Assembly (NCBI GenBank): GCA_037367355.1
Contig: CM074699.1
Location: 2,790,001 to 2,854,000, forward strand
Origin: Neoscytalidium dimidiatum
Taxonomy: Eukaryota; Ascomycota; Dothideomycetes; Botryosphaeriales; Botryosphaeriaceae
Direction: 5' to 3'
DNA length: 64,000 nt
The notes under the pieces were generated by a model. The model was not told the origin of the DNA. It did not search any database and worked only from the letters and a program-made list of their open reading frames with translations. A program made the position numbers and the translations under genes. Shown in pieces: positions 12,695-23,408 of this stretch (position 1 is the stretch's first letter; each line of letters begins with the position of its first letter).

Positions 12695-14791
12695 TCACGG
12701 TCTCGGCCTCGGTCCAATAATCTGCCTCCTGCCGCCAAATCCAATGCCCGTACCGACCCTGTTCTGACTATCCCCACCCGTGTACCCATACTGATTGACA
12801 TCCCAACTCTGGCCCGGCTTGACGCCCGCAGCTTCGTCGCGCGGCGAATCCTTGATGCGCTTCTGGCCCTCCTCCCATTCCTTTTGCCTCTGGCGCTCGC
12901 GCTCCATCTCCCGCTCGAGCAACGACTTGCTGGCCCAGCCGCCGGCTTTCGTCTTCTGCTGGGCCGCGGCGCGGCGCTCGTCTTCCGCAGCGCGCTCGGC
13001 GGCCGAGCTGAAACCGATTTCCGAGGCTGCCGTGTGCTTCTTGGGCGAAGGGGTGAGCGGGGCCGGGTGAGATGCGAGGAAGCGGTCGGTCCGGTTGGAG
13101 GGTGGTGGTGAAACAGGCGTGTTAGCAGAAACGTATTCCGAAGGATTAGGTAGGGGGCGAGGGGATGTTGGTGGAGGAGAGACGGTGGCGGGGTCAGGAA
13201 GCGGGCGCGAGGGCAGAGCAGGCGGTGTTGCGCGGTTGTTGTGTTCGCTCCACTGCTGGCGTAGATACTCGCGCTCGTCGCCTGCCCATGACACGTTACT
13301 CTCCGGTGGTGAAGGGGGTCGTGCGGTGCCCGGGCGAGATCCGTGGAGGCGCTCCTCGCGTTCGCGCTGGTAACGACGTTCCCTTTCCTTGGCCTCGGCC
13401 AGTTGTCTCTCCAATTCGGCCACCCTTTGGCGCTCGGCCTCGAGTTCGGGATCGTTGCGGCTAACTTGTCGGCTGCGGGGCTTGACGGCTTGCTCGGCTT
13501 GGTATTGGCTCAGGAATTGGCCGCGGAGTCTGGCATCGCTGGTGGCTCGTTTACGCTGTGTCTCCTTCTCTAGCTTCTCCTCCGCCTCGCGCTCCTCACG
13601 TAGCCTAGCCTCCTCGTCAGCCTTCCACTTGCGCTCTTGCTCTTCCCACTCCCGCTTCTGCTGCTCTACCTTCCGCTTCTCCTCCTCCCGTTGTCGACGT
13701 GTCTCTTCTTCCCACCGGCGCTCCTCTTCAGCCTGCGCGCGTCGCTCCTCCGCTTCACGCTCAGCCCGACGCTGGGCATCCGCCTCCTCTGCCTGTATGC
13801 GCTTGCGCTCAGCCTCGGCCTCCTGCTCCTTACGTTTGCGCTCCTTTTCCGCGAGACTGGGGACGTGGGGTGCCGCCGTGGTAATCTGTCGCCGTGCGCC
13901 GAAAGCCACGCCTTGGCTGCCCTGATTCGCCCCACCCATGTAGCCTGTGCCAAGAAGTGTCAGTATTCGTCAAACTCACCACCACATCTGAACGTACCGT
14001 ATTGTGCAATGTTCCATGCCGGCGACGTAACGCCCTCATCCTTCCTCTTGCTCCAGCTGCTCACCGGACCGGGCGACTTTGTCCCATTGCTCGTTCGCGA
14101 CGAGTTGGAGCCGCCGGTCAACGCGGGACTGAGCGCTCTGAGCGGAGCGGGCTTGTTGGTGGATGGGCTGCCTGAGCTGGCGTTGCTCAGCCCTCTGCTA
14201 CGCCCGGACAGACCCGGTGACAGACTGCCGTTGCCCGTCGCGGACGGGCTGACGACGCCGCCAGCACCGCCCATCTTGGGCCCAATACAAGTCGGGAACT
14301 TGGCCGGGTTGACGGCATGTGCGGCGCGGCTGAACGCGCCTAAGCATTGTAGCACCTGCGCGGGGTCCTTCTTCTCGAACAAGTCGACGGTCAGGAAGCG
14401 GTCGTGGGCGGGGAGCGAGATCGGCGGCTGCTCGCAGGCTTTCAGGAAATGCGAAATGTTCTCCATCTGCATGAACGGCATGGCGGACTTCTTGAACTTG
14501 ACTCCCGGCGGCGGAATCGCGAGGTTGGCAAGTCTGCGCGGAAATGTGTGTCAGCCTGGAGTCCGGGAGAAATGCGGTTTGCGCCGGGTTGCGCGGCGGG
14601 CGCGGAGAGGGGCGGACATACTGGCAAAGGACGGTACCATCTTTCAGGGCGTCCATAAGGTCTCCCGGCGGCAGCTTCTGGCCCAGGGTATCTTCTATCC
14701 ATTTGGTCGTCTCACTGACGGCGGCGGGGTCCTTGGCCTTCTGCATGCGCAGGCGGCGCATATCCTGATCGAGACTGCTGACACTCGCCAT
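12695..14791 (-). CDS. calponin-homology actin-binding protein, SCP1/transgelin type with coiled-coil extension
   Basis: Exons 14622-14791, 13998-14533 and 12695-13944 (introns 88 and 53 nt) encode 651 residues. The start MASVSSLDQDMRRLRMQK matches SCP1-like proteins better than an in-frame upstream ATG at 14824. A single calponin-homology domain fills roughly residues 1-135 (KWIEDTLGQ, GTVLCQLANLAIPP, FMQMENISHFLKACE). A calponin repeat (AQYGGYMGGANQGSQGVAFG) crosses intron 2. A long Glu/Arg/Lys coiled coil, a Pro/Ser linker and a second repeat (QYGYTGGDSQNRVGTGIGFG) at the extreme C terminus follow. SCP1 proteins bundle F-actin at cortical patches. Yeast SCP1 is only about 200 residues with one repeat, so this is the extended filamentous-fungal form. 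It is divergent from the NDUFAF2-like gene. Confidence 0.88.
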
Positions 14792-15411
14792 GGTTGAATG
14801 CTTGAAGCATGCGCTGAGGGGCAAGAGAGGGGGAATAGGGAGAAGGATGGTTTTGAGGGAGAGAAATTAGGAGTGTAAATCGTGGCTCAGGGCTGTGAGA
14901 AGGAGGGGCGTGTGTCCTTGGGCACGGTCAGGGATTCGCGGAATGCGCCCGAATATAGTCGTGGCCGCCGCTGCCAGCGCGGGTCTTGGGCGCGATGCAG
15001 GCTGCGTGCGACGCGATGTCGGGTACAAGATATAGACGACGATGTCAGAGTATCTGCGTGGCTGGGCAACTGGCATGCAATGGAGTCGTAGCAGCAGCCT
15101 GGCCCTATAGCAGGTAATATAGACCAGCCACCGGCATTTGCGCTTGGGCTGACGGACGGCAGCCTTGGAAGGTGCCGAGCGGCCAGGAATTTTTCCCTGC
15201 AGTGGCTGGCGGTTGGACACCGGTCAAGTCAACGTCATCGGTGGGCGCGCCGGCAGCGGGCGGACAGGCGGCGGCACGCAGGCAGGGCGTTGCAGGCCTC
15301 GGAGGCGCCACGGCCAAAGAGCACGAGCTCCGCCGACGCTTGTCAAATGCATGCATCACCATTCGCCGCGTCGACTTCTGCTTCTTCCAGCGATGCCATC
15401 CACACTCCAGC
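14792..15411. promoter_or_regulatory. shared promoter region of the SCP1-like and NDUFAF2-like genes
   Basis: The 620 bp between two divergent starts contain no supported gene and should hold both promoters. I see no clear TATA element. Confidence 0.5.
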
Positions 15412-16454
15412 ATGCCGCAACCCGGGCGCCTCAGACAGCTGTGGTATAGGTGGAAGGCTCTCGACCTACCGTGGCGCAAGCAATGGCTACGTGGTGCGCT
15501 TCCCGACCAGGCATCATCCACGTCGCCGCAAATTGTCCCTACTAACAGCACGACACAGGCGTTGACCTGGCCGGCAACACCTTCTGGGAATTCAAGGAGA
15601 CGTACGGCACCCAGCGCTTTCGCCGCATCGTCAAGTACAGCCGTCGCACTCATTTCGGCGACGTGAAGCTGACCCGTACGTTCCCCGCCAACCACCACTT
15701 CCTCGAAATCGCCCCTGCATCTCCGCCCACCCCTATATTCTGAATCGAGACTCGAGACACTCTTGGAAGCGAAATGGGACAATATATCGTTTCATGCGCC
15801 ATTCAATCTTGGACTTCGCGCTCGGACGGACATTGAACGCGCGCAGCCAACGAATCCTGCCGGGAGCTTCAGTTTCCGCAGACAATGCCGCTCTACTACT
15901 TCTTGCCTCGGAAATGCAAGAAGAACCTCGCGAAAATTCTGGCGCGCGGCAACACGTCCCATTTCGCTTCCACGCGTATCTCGCTTCCCTAAGTATTTCT
16001 TCCTCAATCCCCTCAGCCACTGACGGTGTGATTAGCGCAATGGATCCAATGGCTCCGTCATACTCGCGCCGACCCGCCGACTGTCGCCGAGCAACAGCTC
16101 GATGAGATCCGCCAGGTGCGCCTGAAGCAGCTTGCCGCCGAAGCCGATGCTCGCTGGGCCGCCAAGCCTTCCGCCCTTGATCCGCCATCCCAAAGCCAGA
16201 CTACGCCGGGCCTTCAGCCACGCGAACCGGCAGCTTACGCGCCGCAAACTGAGCCGGAAGAGAAGGAGGGCGTGCGGAATGCCGTTGGTGCGCCGGACGA
16301 AGTCGAGGCGAGCACGAAGGGCGAGGAGAATGTGGATAAGGGGAAGTTCAAGGGCGATGCCAAGGAGAAGGCACCACCGCCGTGGCAAGAACCTATATCC
16401 GCGCAGGAGTGGCAACCGGAACCTTGGGCACCAAAAATTGCGCGGAGGAGATAA
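15412..16454 (+). CDS. complex I assembly factor, NDUFAF2/mimitin type
   Basis: Exons 15412-15493, 15559-15675 and 16036-16454 give 205 residues. Exon 1 encodes LRQLWYRWKALDLPWRKQWL; exon 2 encodes GNTFWEFKETYG and RRIVKYSRRTHFGDVKL; exon 3 encodes PQWIQWLRHTR and LAAEADARWAAKPS. These are the conserved blocks of the NDUFAF2/B17.2L family, including the W-x-W-K-x-L-x-x-P-W-R start, in the right order and phase. The family assists assembly of mitochondrial NADH:ubiquinone oxidoreductase. The C-terminal third is charged, low-complexity and fungus-specific. Intron 1 is 65 nt; intron 2 is 360 nt, unusually long for this window, but both sides are conserved so the junction is well supported. No upstream in-frame ATG is needed. 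Confidence 0.88.
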
Positions 16455-17156
16455 ACTCACGAGAGCAACGTCTTTTTGAGGGGTTCTGTAATTGACTCTT
16501 GTCAGGGATCCGGAGCTTTAGTTCGGACAGAAATCTACGGAACCGTAAGACTTCATTTTCGGAGAATAACCCTAACTCCACGTGCGTTTGGTCAGATGTT
16601 CTAATATCGTGTGGCACAGCATTTGTCGGTGGGGCATTGTGGAGACAAATAGATGCACAGAACGGTGTAACAGTATCAATCCTACGATTCTCCGCTCTTC
16701 ACTTCTTTTGTCATCTTTCTCATGGCATTGCTTGAGCTGGGATCCTTGCATGCTTTGGAGCTCCGTTGTTTCCTGATGGGGTACGATCGGCGGGTGTGCT
16801 GAATAATATTCCCTTCTCTATATCCTAAATCCGGTAGGGGCGGAGTAGCTGAGAGCCAAGAAATAAGCTCCAAATCTTCACGCCACTCTGCGTGGGGAGC
16901 AACTCTTCTTCAAGAAGGCATTGTTGTCTACTGCTAGGCTTTCTAGGGCTCAACACCTTCCACCTTCCTATCTTGAGAAAAGGATAATCGATTATTCCGC
17001 CTCTCCACTTCGTGCTCCCTCAACCTGCAAAACCCACTCACCACTATACATCACCGTCTCAAAAGAAAAAGAATAAAAACAAATAAAAGTAATACCCGGA
17101 AAACTGAGATACGAACAAACCACCCATCACCACGAAAAGGAAAAAAAAAAAAAAGG
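16455..17156. other. intergenic region, no supported gene
   Basis: About 700 bp between two plus-strand genes. No supported gene. A run of about 13 A immediately precedes the ATG at 17157 and probably lies in the 5' UTR or core promoter of the NmrA-like gene. Confidence 0.5.
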
Positions 17157-18179
17157 ATGTCCTCCTCCGCTCCACCGCAATCCATCCTCCTCCTCGGCGC
17201 GGGCGAGCTCGGCACCGCCCTCCTCGCCCAAATCTCCACCCACCCAGGCCTCTCGCACACGCGCCTCACCGTCGTCCTGCGCCCGGCGTCGCTCGCGAAC
17301 CCCGCCCGCCTCGACGCCCTGCGCGCCATCCACCCGGCCCTCTCCTTCGCCGCGCTCGACCTCGGCGAGCGCGACGCCCAGGCCCGCCTGACGCGCCTGA
17401 TCCGCGCGGGGCGCCACGACGCCGTCATCGCCTGCACCGGCATGGCGACGTCCGGCACGGGCGCCGGCACGCAGCTGCTGGTCGCGCGCGCGGTGCTGGA
17501 CGCCGGCGGCGATGCCGCGCGCCGCTTCTTCCCCTGGCAGTGGGGCGTCGATTACGACGTCATCGGCGCGGACGCCGCCGCCGGGCTGATGCGCGAGCAG
17601 TGCGGCGTGCGCGCGCTGCTGCGGGCGGAGGCGCGCGCGCGGGGGGTCGCGTGGACGATCGTGAGTACGGGCGTTTTTATGAGCTTTCTGTTTGAGGAGG
17701 CGTTCGGGGTGGTGGAGGGGTTGGGGACGGCGTTGAGGGTGGGGGGCCCGGAGCCGCTGGCTGATGGGGAGGGCGTCGTTGTTCGGGCGTTGGGGAGGTG
17801 GGCGAATGGGGTGAGTGTGACGGACGTGGCGGATATTGGGAAGGTGGTTGCGAGCTTGTTGGTGGAGCCGGTGGAGTCAGACGGGGATGAGGGCGGAAGC
17901 GTGGTATTTGTGGCTGGGGATACGGTGACGTATGGAGGGTTGGCGGAGGTGGTGCAGAAGGTTGTGGGAAGGAGAGCGGTAGTGAAGAAAGAGGAGTGGG
18001 GGTTGGGGTTTCTGAAAGCGGAGTTGGAGAAGGAGCCGGAGAGTCAGATCAAGAAGTATAGGATGCTATTTGCCGAGGGTAAGGGCGTCAGGTGGGATAA
18101 GGAGAAGACGATCAATGCGCAGCGGGGTCTCGAGTTGAAGGGGGTGGAGCAGTGGTTGAGGGAGAAGCTTAGCATGTAA
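17157..18179 (+). CDS. NmrA-like NAD(P)-binding oxidoreductase (isoflavone-reductase-like)
   Basis: A single exon of 340 residues. The N terminus carries the Rossmann nucleotide-binding motif in SILLLGAGELGTALLAQI. Downstream blocks DAVIACTGMATSGTGAG and RRFFPWQWGVDYDVIG, and a C-terminal VSVTDVADIGKVVASLL, are typical of the fungal NmrA-like/aromatic alcohol reductase group of atypical short-chain dehydrogenases. Substrate unknown; some members are redox-sensing regulators, others reduce small aromatics. There is no signal or membrane segment, so cytosolic. Sense-strand composition changes near 17640, from C-rich (GCC, CGC codons) to G-rich (GGG, GTG), with no domain break. Confidence 0.85.
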   Translation: MSSSAPPQSILLLGAGELGTALLAQISTHPGLSHTRLTVVLRPASLANPARLDALRAIHPALSFAALDLGERDAQARLTRLIRAGRHDAVIACTGMATSGTGAGTQLLVARAVLDAGGDAARRFFPWQWGVDYDVIGADAAAGLMREQCGVRALLRAEARARGVAWTIVSTGVFMSFLFEEAFGVVEGLGTALRVGGPEPLADGEGVVVRALGRWANGVSVTDVADIGKVVASLLVEPVESDGDEGGSVVFVAGDTVTYGGLAEVVQKVVGRRAVVKKEEWGLGFLKAELEKEPESQIKKYRMLFAEGKGVRWDKEKTINAQRGLELKGVEQWLREKLSM

Positions 18180-18483
18180 ATGGTGACATTTTGATAGCGG
18201 ACAAGAGATCAGTATGAATACTGATCAGCAACCTCTTCTACTTTGGTTTCCTGAATAAATCACAGGCCACTTTATGAAGTTCGACAGATACCGACATTTT
18301 CCAGGCTCGGAAGATCTCGAACGTATACTCTGGAGACTGGTGTATCTAATGTCTTCACGAAAGTGTTTTTGCTCCATTGATCTCGTGCGGAGTGGGGTTC
18401 GCTGTCTGCCACTGTTTCCTATTGGAATCTCAATAAGACATCAGGCGATCTGATAACCTCCTTTAGTTCCATTTAAGGGAAAC
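18180..18483. other. convergent 3' flank
   Basis: About 300 bp between the stop codons of two convergent genes. No gene seen. Confidence 0.5.
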
Positions 18484-19855
18484 TTATTCTTTGTCCTCTT
18501 TTCCCTCGAGCCTCTTGATACCCTCTTCGGCATTCCGGTAGCCCTCCTCGAAGCCTATCGCTTTGGCTAAGCTTGATGCCTCCGTGTACCTTCTTCTTGC
18601 CTCTGCAATTCTGCCTTCCATCTCTGCAAACTCGCCAAGGTTATGCGTTGCCACAGCACATGCGTAGTCGCACTCTTCATTGCGGTCCGGAGGTGCAATG
18701 GATGAAGCTAAGTTGACTGCTTTGGTGGCCCACTGGCGAGCTTGCTCAGTGAGCGGAAGCGGGGTGTGGAGGGGCCCAGGGGTAGAAGGATTTGGTGGTG
18801 AGTTAGGAGAAGGGATAGTTGAAGTCTGTGATCCAAGACCCGGCGGCGGACGTTGCTGAGAGATGGATATGGCGAGATTGTTCATGAGTGTGGCCGCATG
18901 ACATGACTTAGGAGGTGCGACCGTCAGAGCTTGAAGAAATAGAGGAGTGGCAAGGTAGTGCTGATCCAATTCCTCATAGTGGTGAGCAAGAGCTGTAGGA
19001 TGCTAAGGTCAGAATGGTTTCAAAATGTCAAACGATGGAAAGCCTACCTTCCATAGATGCGCCCATTTCTTCATCAGTGATCCAGTCGCCTTCACCCTCC
19101 TTTACACCCTCCTTCTCACGCCTGATCTTCTCCTTCAGCACTGTTTCAACAGCCCAAGTAAGTTTCTCCCCAGCTTTCTCAGTGTCCTTGATGTACGGAT
19201 TCGAGTAGAGGTCACCAAGCTTCACGCTGATGCCAATGGTCTTGCCCAGCACTCTGGTCCTTTTGCCATCGTTCCAGTGCTTGTCGCCAAACTCGTCCAC
19301 CCATCTCAAGCAGTCCCTTCTCACAATCTCCAGGATATCAATGGCTCGCTGGTAGTTCTGCAGCTGCTCAAACAGCGCAGCTAGCTGGAACTTGATGCCA
19401 AGCACCTCATTGCTGAACGGGTCCATTCCCTCCTCGTCCGCCGCAGCCAGAGCCTCACGGTAGTATTTGATGGCGAGCTTGGGGTCCAACGAACGCTCCT
19501 GGCTATGGTACAGGGCGCGACGGAGCTTCTTCGCCACGGGTTCGGGGAAGTTGTGGAAGACGCCGATAATGTAGTAGTGATAGACGTACGGCGCGTAGAG
19601 CAGGACTCCGAAGCCGAATAGGATTACGGCAGAGACGACGGTCATGGAGATGGGGTGTCTCTTGAAGAGGACCTTGGCGCCTTCGAGGGTCGAGGCATTG
19701 CGGCGGCCGATGCGCGAAGAGGATGGCGGAGGCAAGCGCGGGCGCGCGGGAAGCTTGGTCGCAAAGCTGCGGGCATTGGCGTTCGTGGTAGGTTTGACGG
19801 CGGAGAAGCGCTGGGCGCTCCGGAGCGCTGTCCTGCAGGCTGCCCGGGAGAGCAT
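18484..19855 (-). CDS. mitochondrial inner-membrane TPR protein, Mgr3-like
   Basis: Exons 19048-19855 and 18484-18992 (55-nt intron) give 438 residues. The first 50 residues are rich in Arg, Ser and Ala with almost no acids (MLSRAACRTALRSAQRF), a mitochondrial presequence. One transmembrane segment follows (SMTVVSAVILFGFGVLLYAP, about residues 72-91). The rest is helical with TPR-like pairs (AIKYYREALAAADEEG, AALFEQLQNYQRAIDILEIV, THNLGEFAEMEGRIAEARRR). This layout resembles yeast Mgr3, an adaptor of the i-AAA protease that presents substrates from the intermembrane-space side; the assignment rests on architecture and is inferred. A Pro-rich insert lies in exon 2. Its start is 241 bp from that of the divergent HMCES gene. 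Confidence 0.72.
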
Positions 19856-20096
19856 TGTGGATGGTGGCGACGGGCTTGAGAAAGGACGAAGCGCGCGACC
19901 TGAGTGGAGGTTTTGTTCAGCCCTACGGTTGCGCCTGCCCTGAGCGCGGACCCCGGGATCATGCCGTCATCGCGGTTGCTGCCGCCGCCCTTTGACAGCC
20001 TTTGACGCCCGCTCGACGCCCTGAAGGCAGCAGAACTCTCGGGAGCTTTCTCTTCGGGCCCGTCATCGCCAACGTCAAAACTGTTAACCAAGCGCC
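19856..20096. promoter_or_regulatory. compact bidirectional promoter, Mgr3-like / HMCES
   Basis: Only 241 bp separate the two divergent ATGs. The stretch is GC-rich with no TATA element, as expected for a housekeeping bidirectional promoter. Confidence 0.55.
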
Positions 20097-21620
20097 ATGT
20101 GTGGCAGATATGTCCTGAGGCTGGTATGTGTTCAATTCACGTACTACCAGCCATGTTTGACAGCAACTGCAGCGCCCGGCCGAAGTTCGCCAACAGCTGG
20201 AGCAATCGCAGATGCCCTGCGAAGAAGCTCCTGCCGACGATCAAATCCGTCAGACATACAACTTTGCTCCCGGCTACAATGGCATTGTCTACAGGTCCGA
20301 CACACCTGACTCTGGTGCTGCCAGGCCTGGTGAGAAGGATTCAAATGATAACCCTGCACCGGAAAACGTCACAGAGTCACAGGACCCCAAGTACAAGCTG
20401 CAAGCCATGAAATGGGGTAAGATTATGGTGGCTTTCTTCCTCGAGCAGCACTTTTCGCTTTGCATATTTTGGGCCCGTTGCCTGTATATGTTCTGCAGTG
20501 TTCTTATATATCTCTCTCTCTTGAGGCTTGCACGTGCAACCTTGAGATGGTGCAGACATCACTGACCATTTTGCAGGTCTCATTCCGTCTTGGATGAAGC
20601 GTAAGCCCGATTACGGTTCTATGATGAAAACGATCAACTGCCGTGATGATTCCCTCGCCGAGAACCGAGGACTCTGGAACTCTGTGAAACATCGAAAGCG
20701 CTGCATTGTCGTGTGCCAGGGCTTCTACGAATGGCTGAAGAAGAACGGCGGCAAGGAGAAAATCCCCTACTTCGTGAAGCGGAAGGATGGCCAGCTGATG
20801 TGCTTCGCGGGGTTGTGGGACTGCGTCAGGTTCGAAGGTACCGCATGAACGTTACATCAATGCACGACGGGGCCGCCGCTAATCTGGACGTGCAGGATCG
20901 GAAGAGAAACTATTTACCTACACGATCATCACCACGAGCTCTAACAAGCAGCTTAGCTTCCTGCATGACCGCATGCCTGTCATCTTTGACAATGGCTCCG
21001 CGTCTGTGTGGAAGTGGCTTGACCCGCGCCGGAATGAATGGAACCGGGAGCTTCAATCGCTCCTCAAGCCTTACGAAGGCGAACTGGAGTACTACCCGGT
21101 CCCTAAAGAGGTGGGCAAGGTGGGAAACGACTCGCCCTCCTTCATCATCCCTGTGGACTCGAAGGAGAACAAGAGCAACATCTCAAATTTCTTCGACAAC
21201 CAGAGAAAAGCCGCTAGGAGCAGCGACGGGAAAAGGGCCGTGGAAGAGCATGATTTAAGTGCCAGTGGTCTAGACAAGGTCGGGCATGTCAAAGGCGAGG
21301 CTCGTAGCACCTCGGACAAAGATGGCACGGAGGACAACGCACCGTTGCCCACCCCGGGTGATGACGAGGACAAGCGTGGTATCAAGCGGGAGCACGAAGC
21401 TGCAAACGACACATATGAAACGCCTGGTTCACCGCCCCGCCAAAAGGCAGCCAAGGTAGATGCGGGCACGGGTTCTACAGACAAAAGCAAGGCAACCAAG
21501 GGGTCTGCCAAGTTGGCTCGGAAGACAAGAAGCGCCACGAGCAACGGCACAGCGCAAAAGGGCAGCCCGGCGAAAGCGAGCGATGGCAGCAGGAAGATCA
21601 CGGCCTTCTTCGGGAAATAA
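20097..21620 (+). CDS. SRAP-domain abasic-site sensor, HMCES homologue
   Basis: Four exons (20097-20123, 20173-20416, 20577-20837, 20896-21620) encode 418 residues. Exon 1 is only 27 nt and gives MCGRYVLRL, placing the catalytic Cys at residue 2. Further SRAP hallmarks are TYNFAPG, MKWGLIPSW, NCRDDSLAENRGLWNS, CQGFYEW with the active-site Glu, and LHDRMPVIF with the active-site His. HMCES proteins form a covalent thiazolidine cross-link with abasic sites in single-stranded DNA and protect replication forks. The C-terminal 150 residues are disordered and basic and end in RKITAFFGK, resembling a PCNA-interacting peptide; SNISNFFDNQRK is a second candidate. Nuclear location is inferred. The start is fixed because catalysis needs Cys2. 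Confidence 0.92.
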
Positions 21621-22290
21621 GATGAGCGGGCTGAAAGTAGAAGCGGATCTTCCAAGACCCTGTGGGTAAAAGGCTTGTGCTCGGAGAGAGACGTGGGAGC
21701 ATCGTAATGGTGCATTTCGGAGCAGGTCGAGGGCTGCCGGGAGCCCAACAACGGCGGTGCGTGTACCTGACGCAGCGGCACGGATGGTGGGAGCGGGCGG
21801 GCGACGGGTTTCTTTTTTTTTGCCATCCCAAGGGATCCTGCGTGCTCCAATGGGGGCTGGAGGATTGGTGGGCGCCAATTGCGGATCGCGTCTGGGGGAC
21901 GGAGTCATTGATATGGTCACGGGTCTAGGGCGCATCGAACGATCGGAACCGACACAATGGCATCAATAGTTTGCTGGAGGCGCGAGATCCATCGATGGGG
22001 CGGCGCATGGGAAATTGCGCGCATGGGATCGGGATCTCGGGGGGGGCGCGATTGGGCTGCGGGCGGAGGGCTTTGCATGCTGCGAGGACGAGAACCGGGG
22101 CGGAGTGGTGAAGAAAGGCATCGGGTAGCACGAAGGGTGATGAAGCATTGTACGTACATAGGCAGTCGCGGCGGCACAGCCAGGGGAGCGCGAGCGCTCG
22201 CAGACAGCCGACGGGCGGACAGGCTTGGGCGGCGCTGGCTGGCTGACAGTGGGTGCTGCGCCGCCGCAGAGTGGCCGAGAGGGGCCCTCC

Positions 22291-22298
22291 TATAAAAG
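22291..22298 (+). promoter_or_regulatory. TATA box candidate (TATAAAAG)
   Basis: A consensus TATAAAAG in GC-rich surroundings, followed about 45 bp later by an 18-base T run, a common fungal promoter arrangement. If it serves the fusion gene the 5' UTR would be about 1.1 kb. Confidence 0.4.
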
Positions 22299-23212
22299 CG
22301 CTGTTGGCCCAAGGCTCTGGGACGCGGGTGCATAGTGTCCCTCTTTTTTTTTTTTTTTTTTCGCGCGGCGCGGTTGCGTCGACGGCGGCCAGACGTAGAC
22401 GTGGACGCTCCCCTGCACGGGGCCGTGTCCGCGGGCGTCCTGCTGCATCGGCCTTCGGTGCGCGCGCGCGCGCGCGTGGTTCGTGGATGGCAGGCGGAGT
22501 TGGGGTGGTTGATATGAGGAAGAGCGACAGCAGCCGAGAGACAGACGGTGGTGTTGTGAGCAGTGCGCAGAACGCAGCGTACAGCGTGCAGTTTGCCGCG
22601 TGCTTGGACAGGCGGGACGCAGTATGGCTGCAGGCCTACTACGTACGGCCGGTATCTTTCTGGACGATGCGTTGTCGGCTGCAGGCCGGGTGCCGCTTGG
22701 ACGAAGCCAAGGCAGGGCGAGGTAGCGAGGTAGCTGAGCGAAAGAGAGAGAGGAAGAGGATAATGAGGCACAGCACAGCCAGGCAGCGCAGCGCGCTCGA
22801 CTGAGACGGTGGACCGTGGGCCGGCCGGCCGCGCGCTTGTGCTCTCTGGCGTGTGTCTGGGTGGATGGCGCGCTGCTCGCATGCGCCCACGCGCCCTACT
22901 GCTGCAGCGAAGCCTGGCAGAAGCATCGAACAGAACACGCTGCTGCGAGTCAGCGCTCGCCCGGCACCACGCATACCACACTGTGCCGTCCGCTCCCTGT
23001 CAGCCCTGCTGCTCACTGCCTGCAGCGACGCGAGTGCCAGGCGTTGCCCACTCTCGCGCCTCTCTGCTGGAATTTTTTCTTCCCACAGCCCCTCCAGCGC
23101 GCCGCCTGGGCCTCCGAGCATCAGCGTCCAGTGCGACTCGACGAGGCCGGGCCTGCCATGATAAACACTATGCGACCACTGGCCCGGTTCGCCGTCGACA
23201 TCCTGCTTGCCT

Positions 23213-23262
23213 CGCCGCCGCCGCCGCCGCCGCTGCTGCTGCTGCTGCTGCTGCTGCTGCGC
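23213..23262 (+). repeat. GCC/GCT trinucleotide repeat
   Basis: About six GCC units run into about ten GCT units, roughly 150 bp before the chosen start of the fusion gene. It would lie in the 5' UTR; a read from an upstream start would give polyalanine. Confidence 0.8.
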
Positions 23263-23408
23263 TGAGCTCTGCCCTCCCCCTCGCCGATCCCTCACCAGCC
23301 AGTCTCTTCGCATCGCACTATTTGTTTGGCCGCGACCCTGCTCCGCGAGCCCTTTCTCTCCTCGTTTTTCTACGCGTCTTGGCATCTCTTCTCGGTCTGC
23401 CTCCCGGC

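Larger units (their letters stand above)
21621..23408. other. long GC-rich upstream region / 5' UTR of the fusion gene
   Basis: No separate gene supported. It contains a TATAAAAG box at 22291, a run of 18 T at 22344-22361, an alternating GC run at 22460-22476 and a GCC/GCT triplet repeat at 23213-23262. The frame of the downstream gene stays open back to 22809, but that part is low-complexity and unlikely to be translated. Confidence 0.5.

Noticed and set aside
12119..12767. Several overlapping plus- and minus-strand frames
   Set aside because: They are low-complexity frames in an A-rich 3' flank; none has a domain.
22809..23408. N-terminal extension of the fusion gene to an upstream start
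   Set aside because: The frame is open, but the sequence is GC-driven low complexity with an Ala run; the isochorismatase-like domain starts just after ATG 23409.
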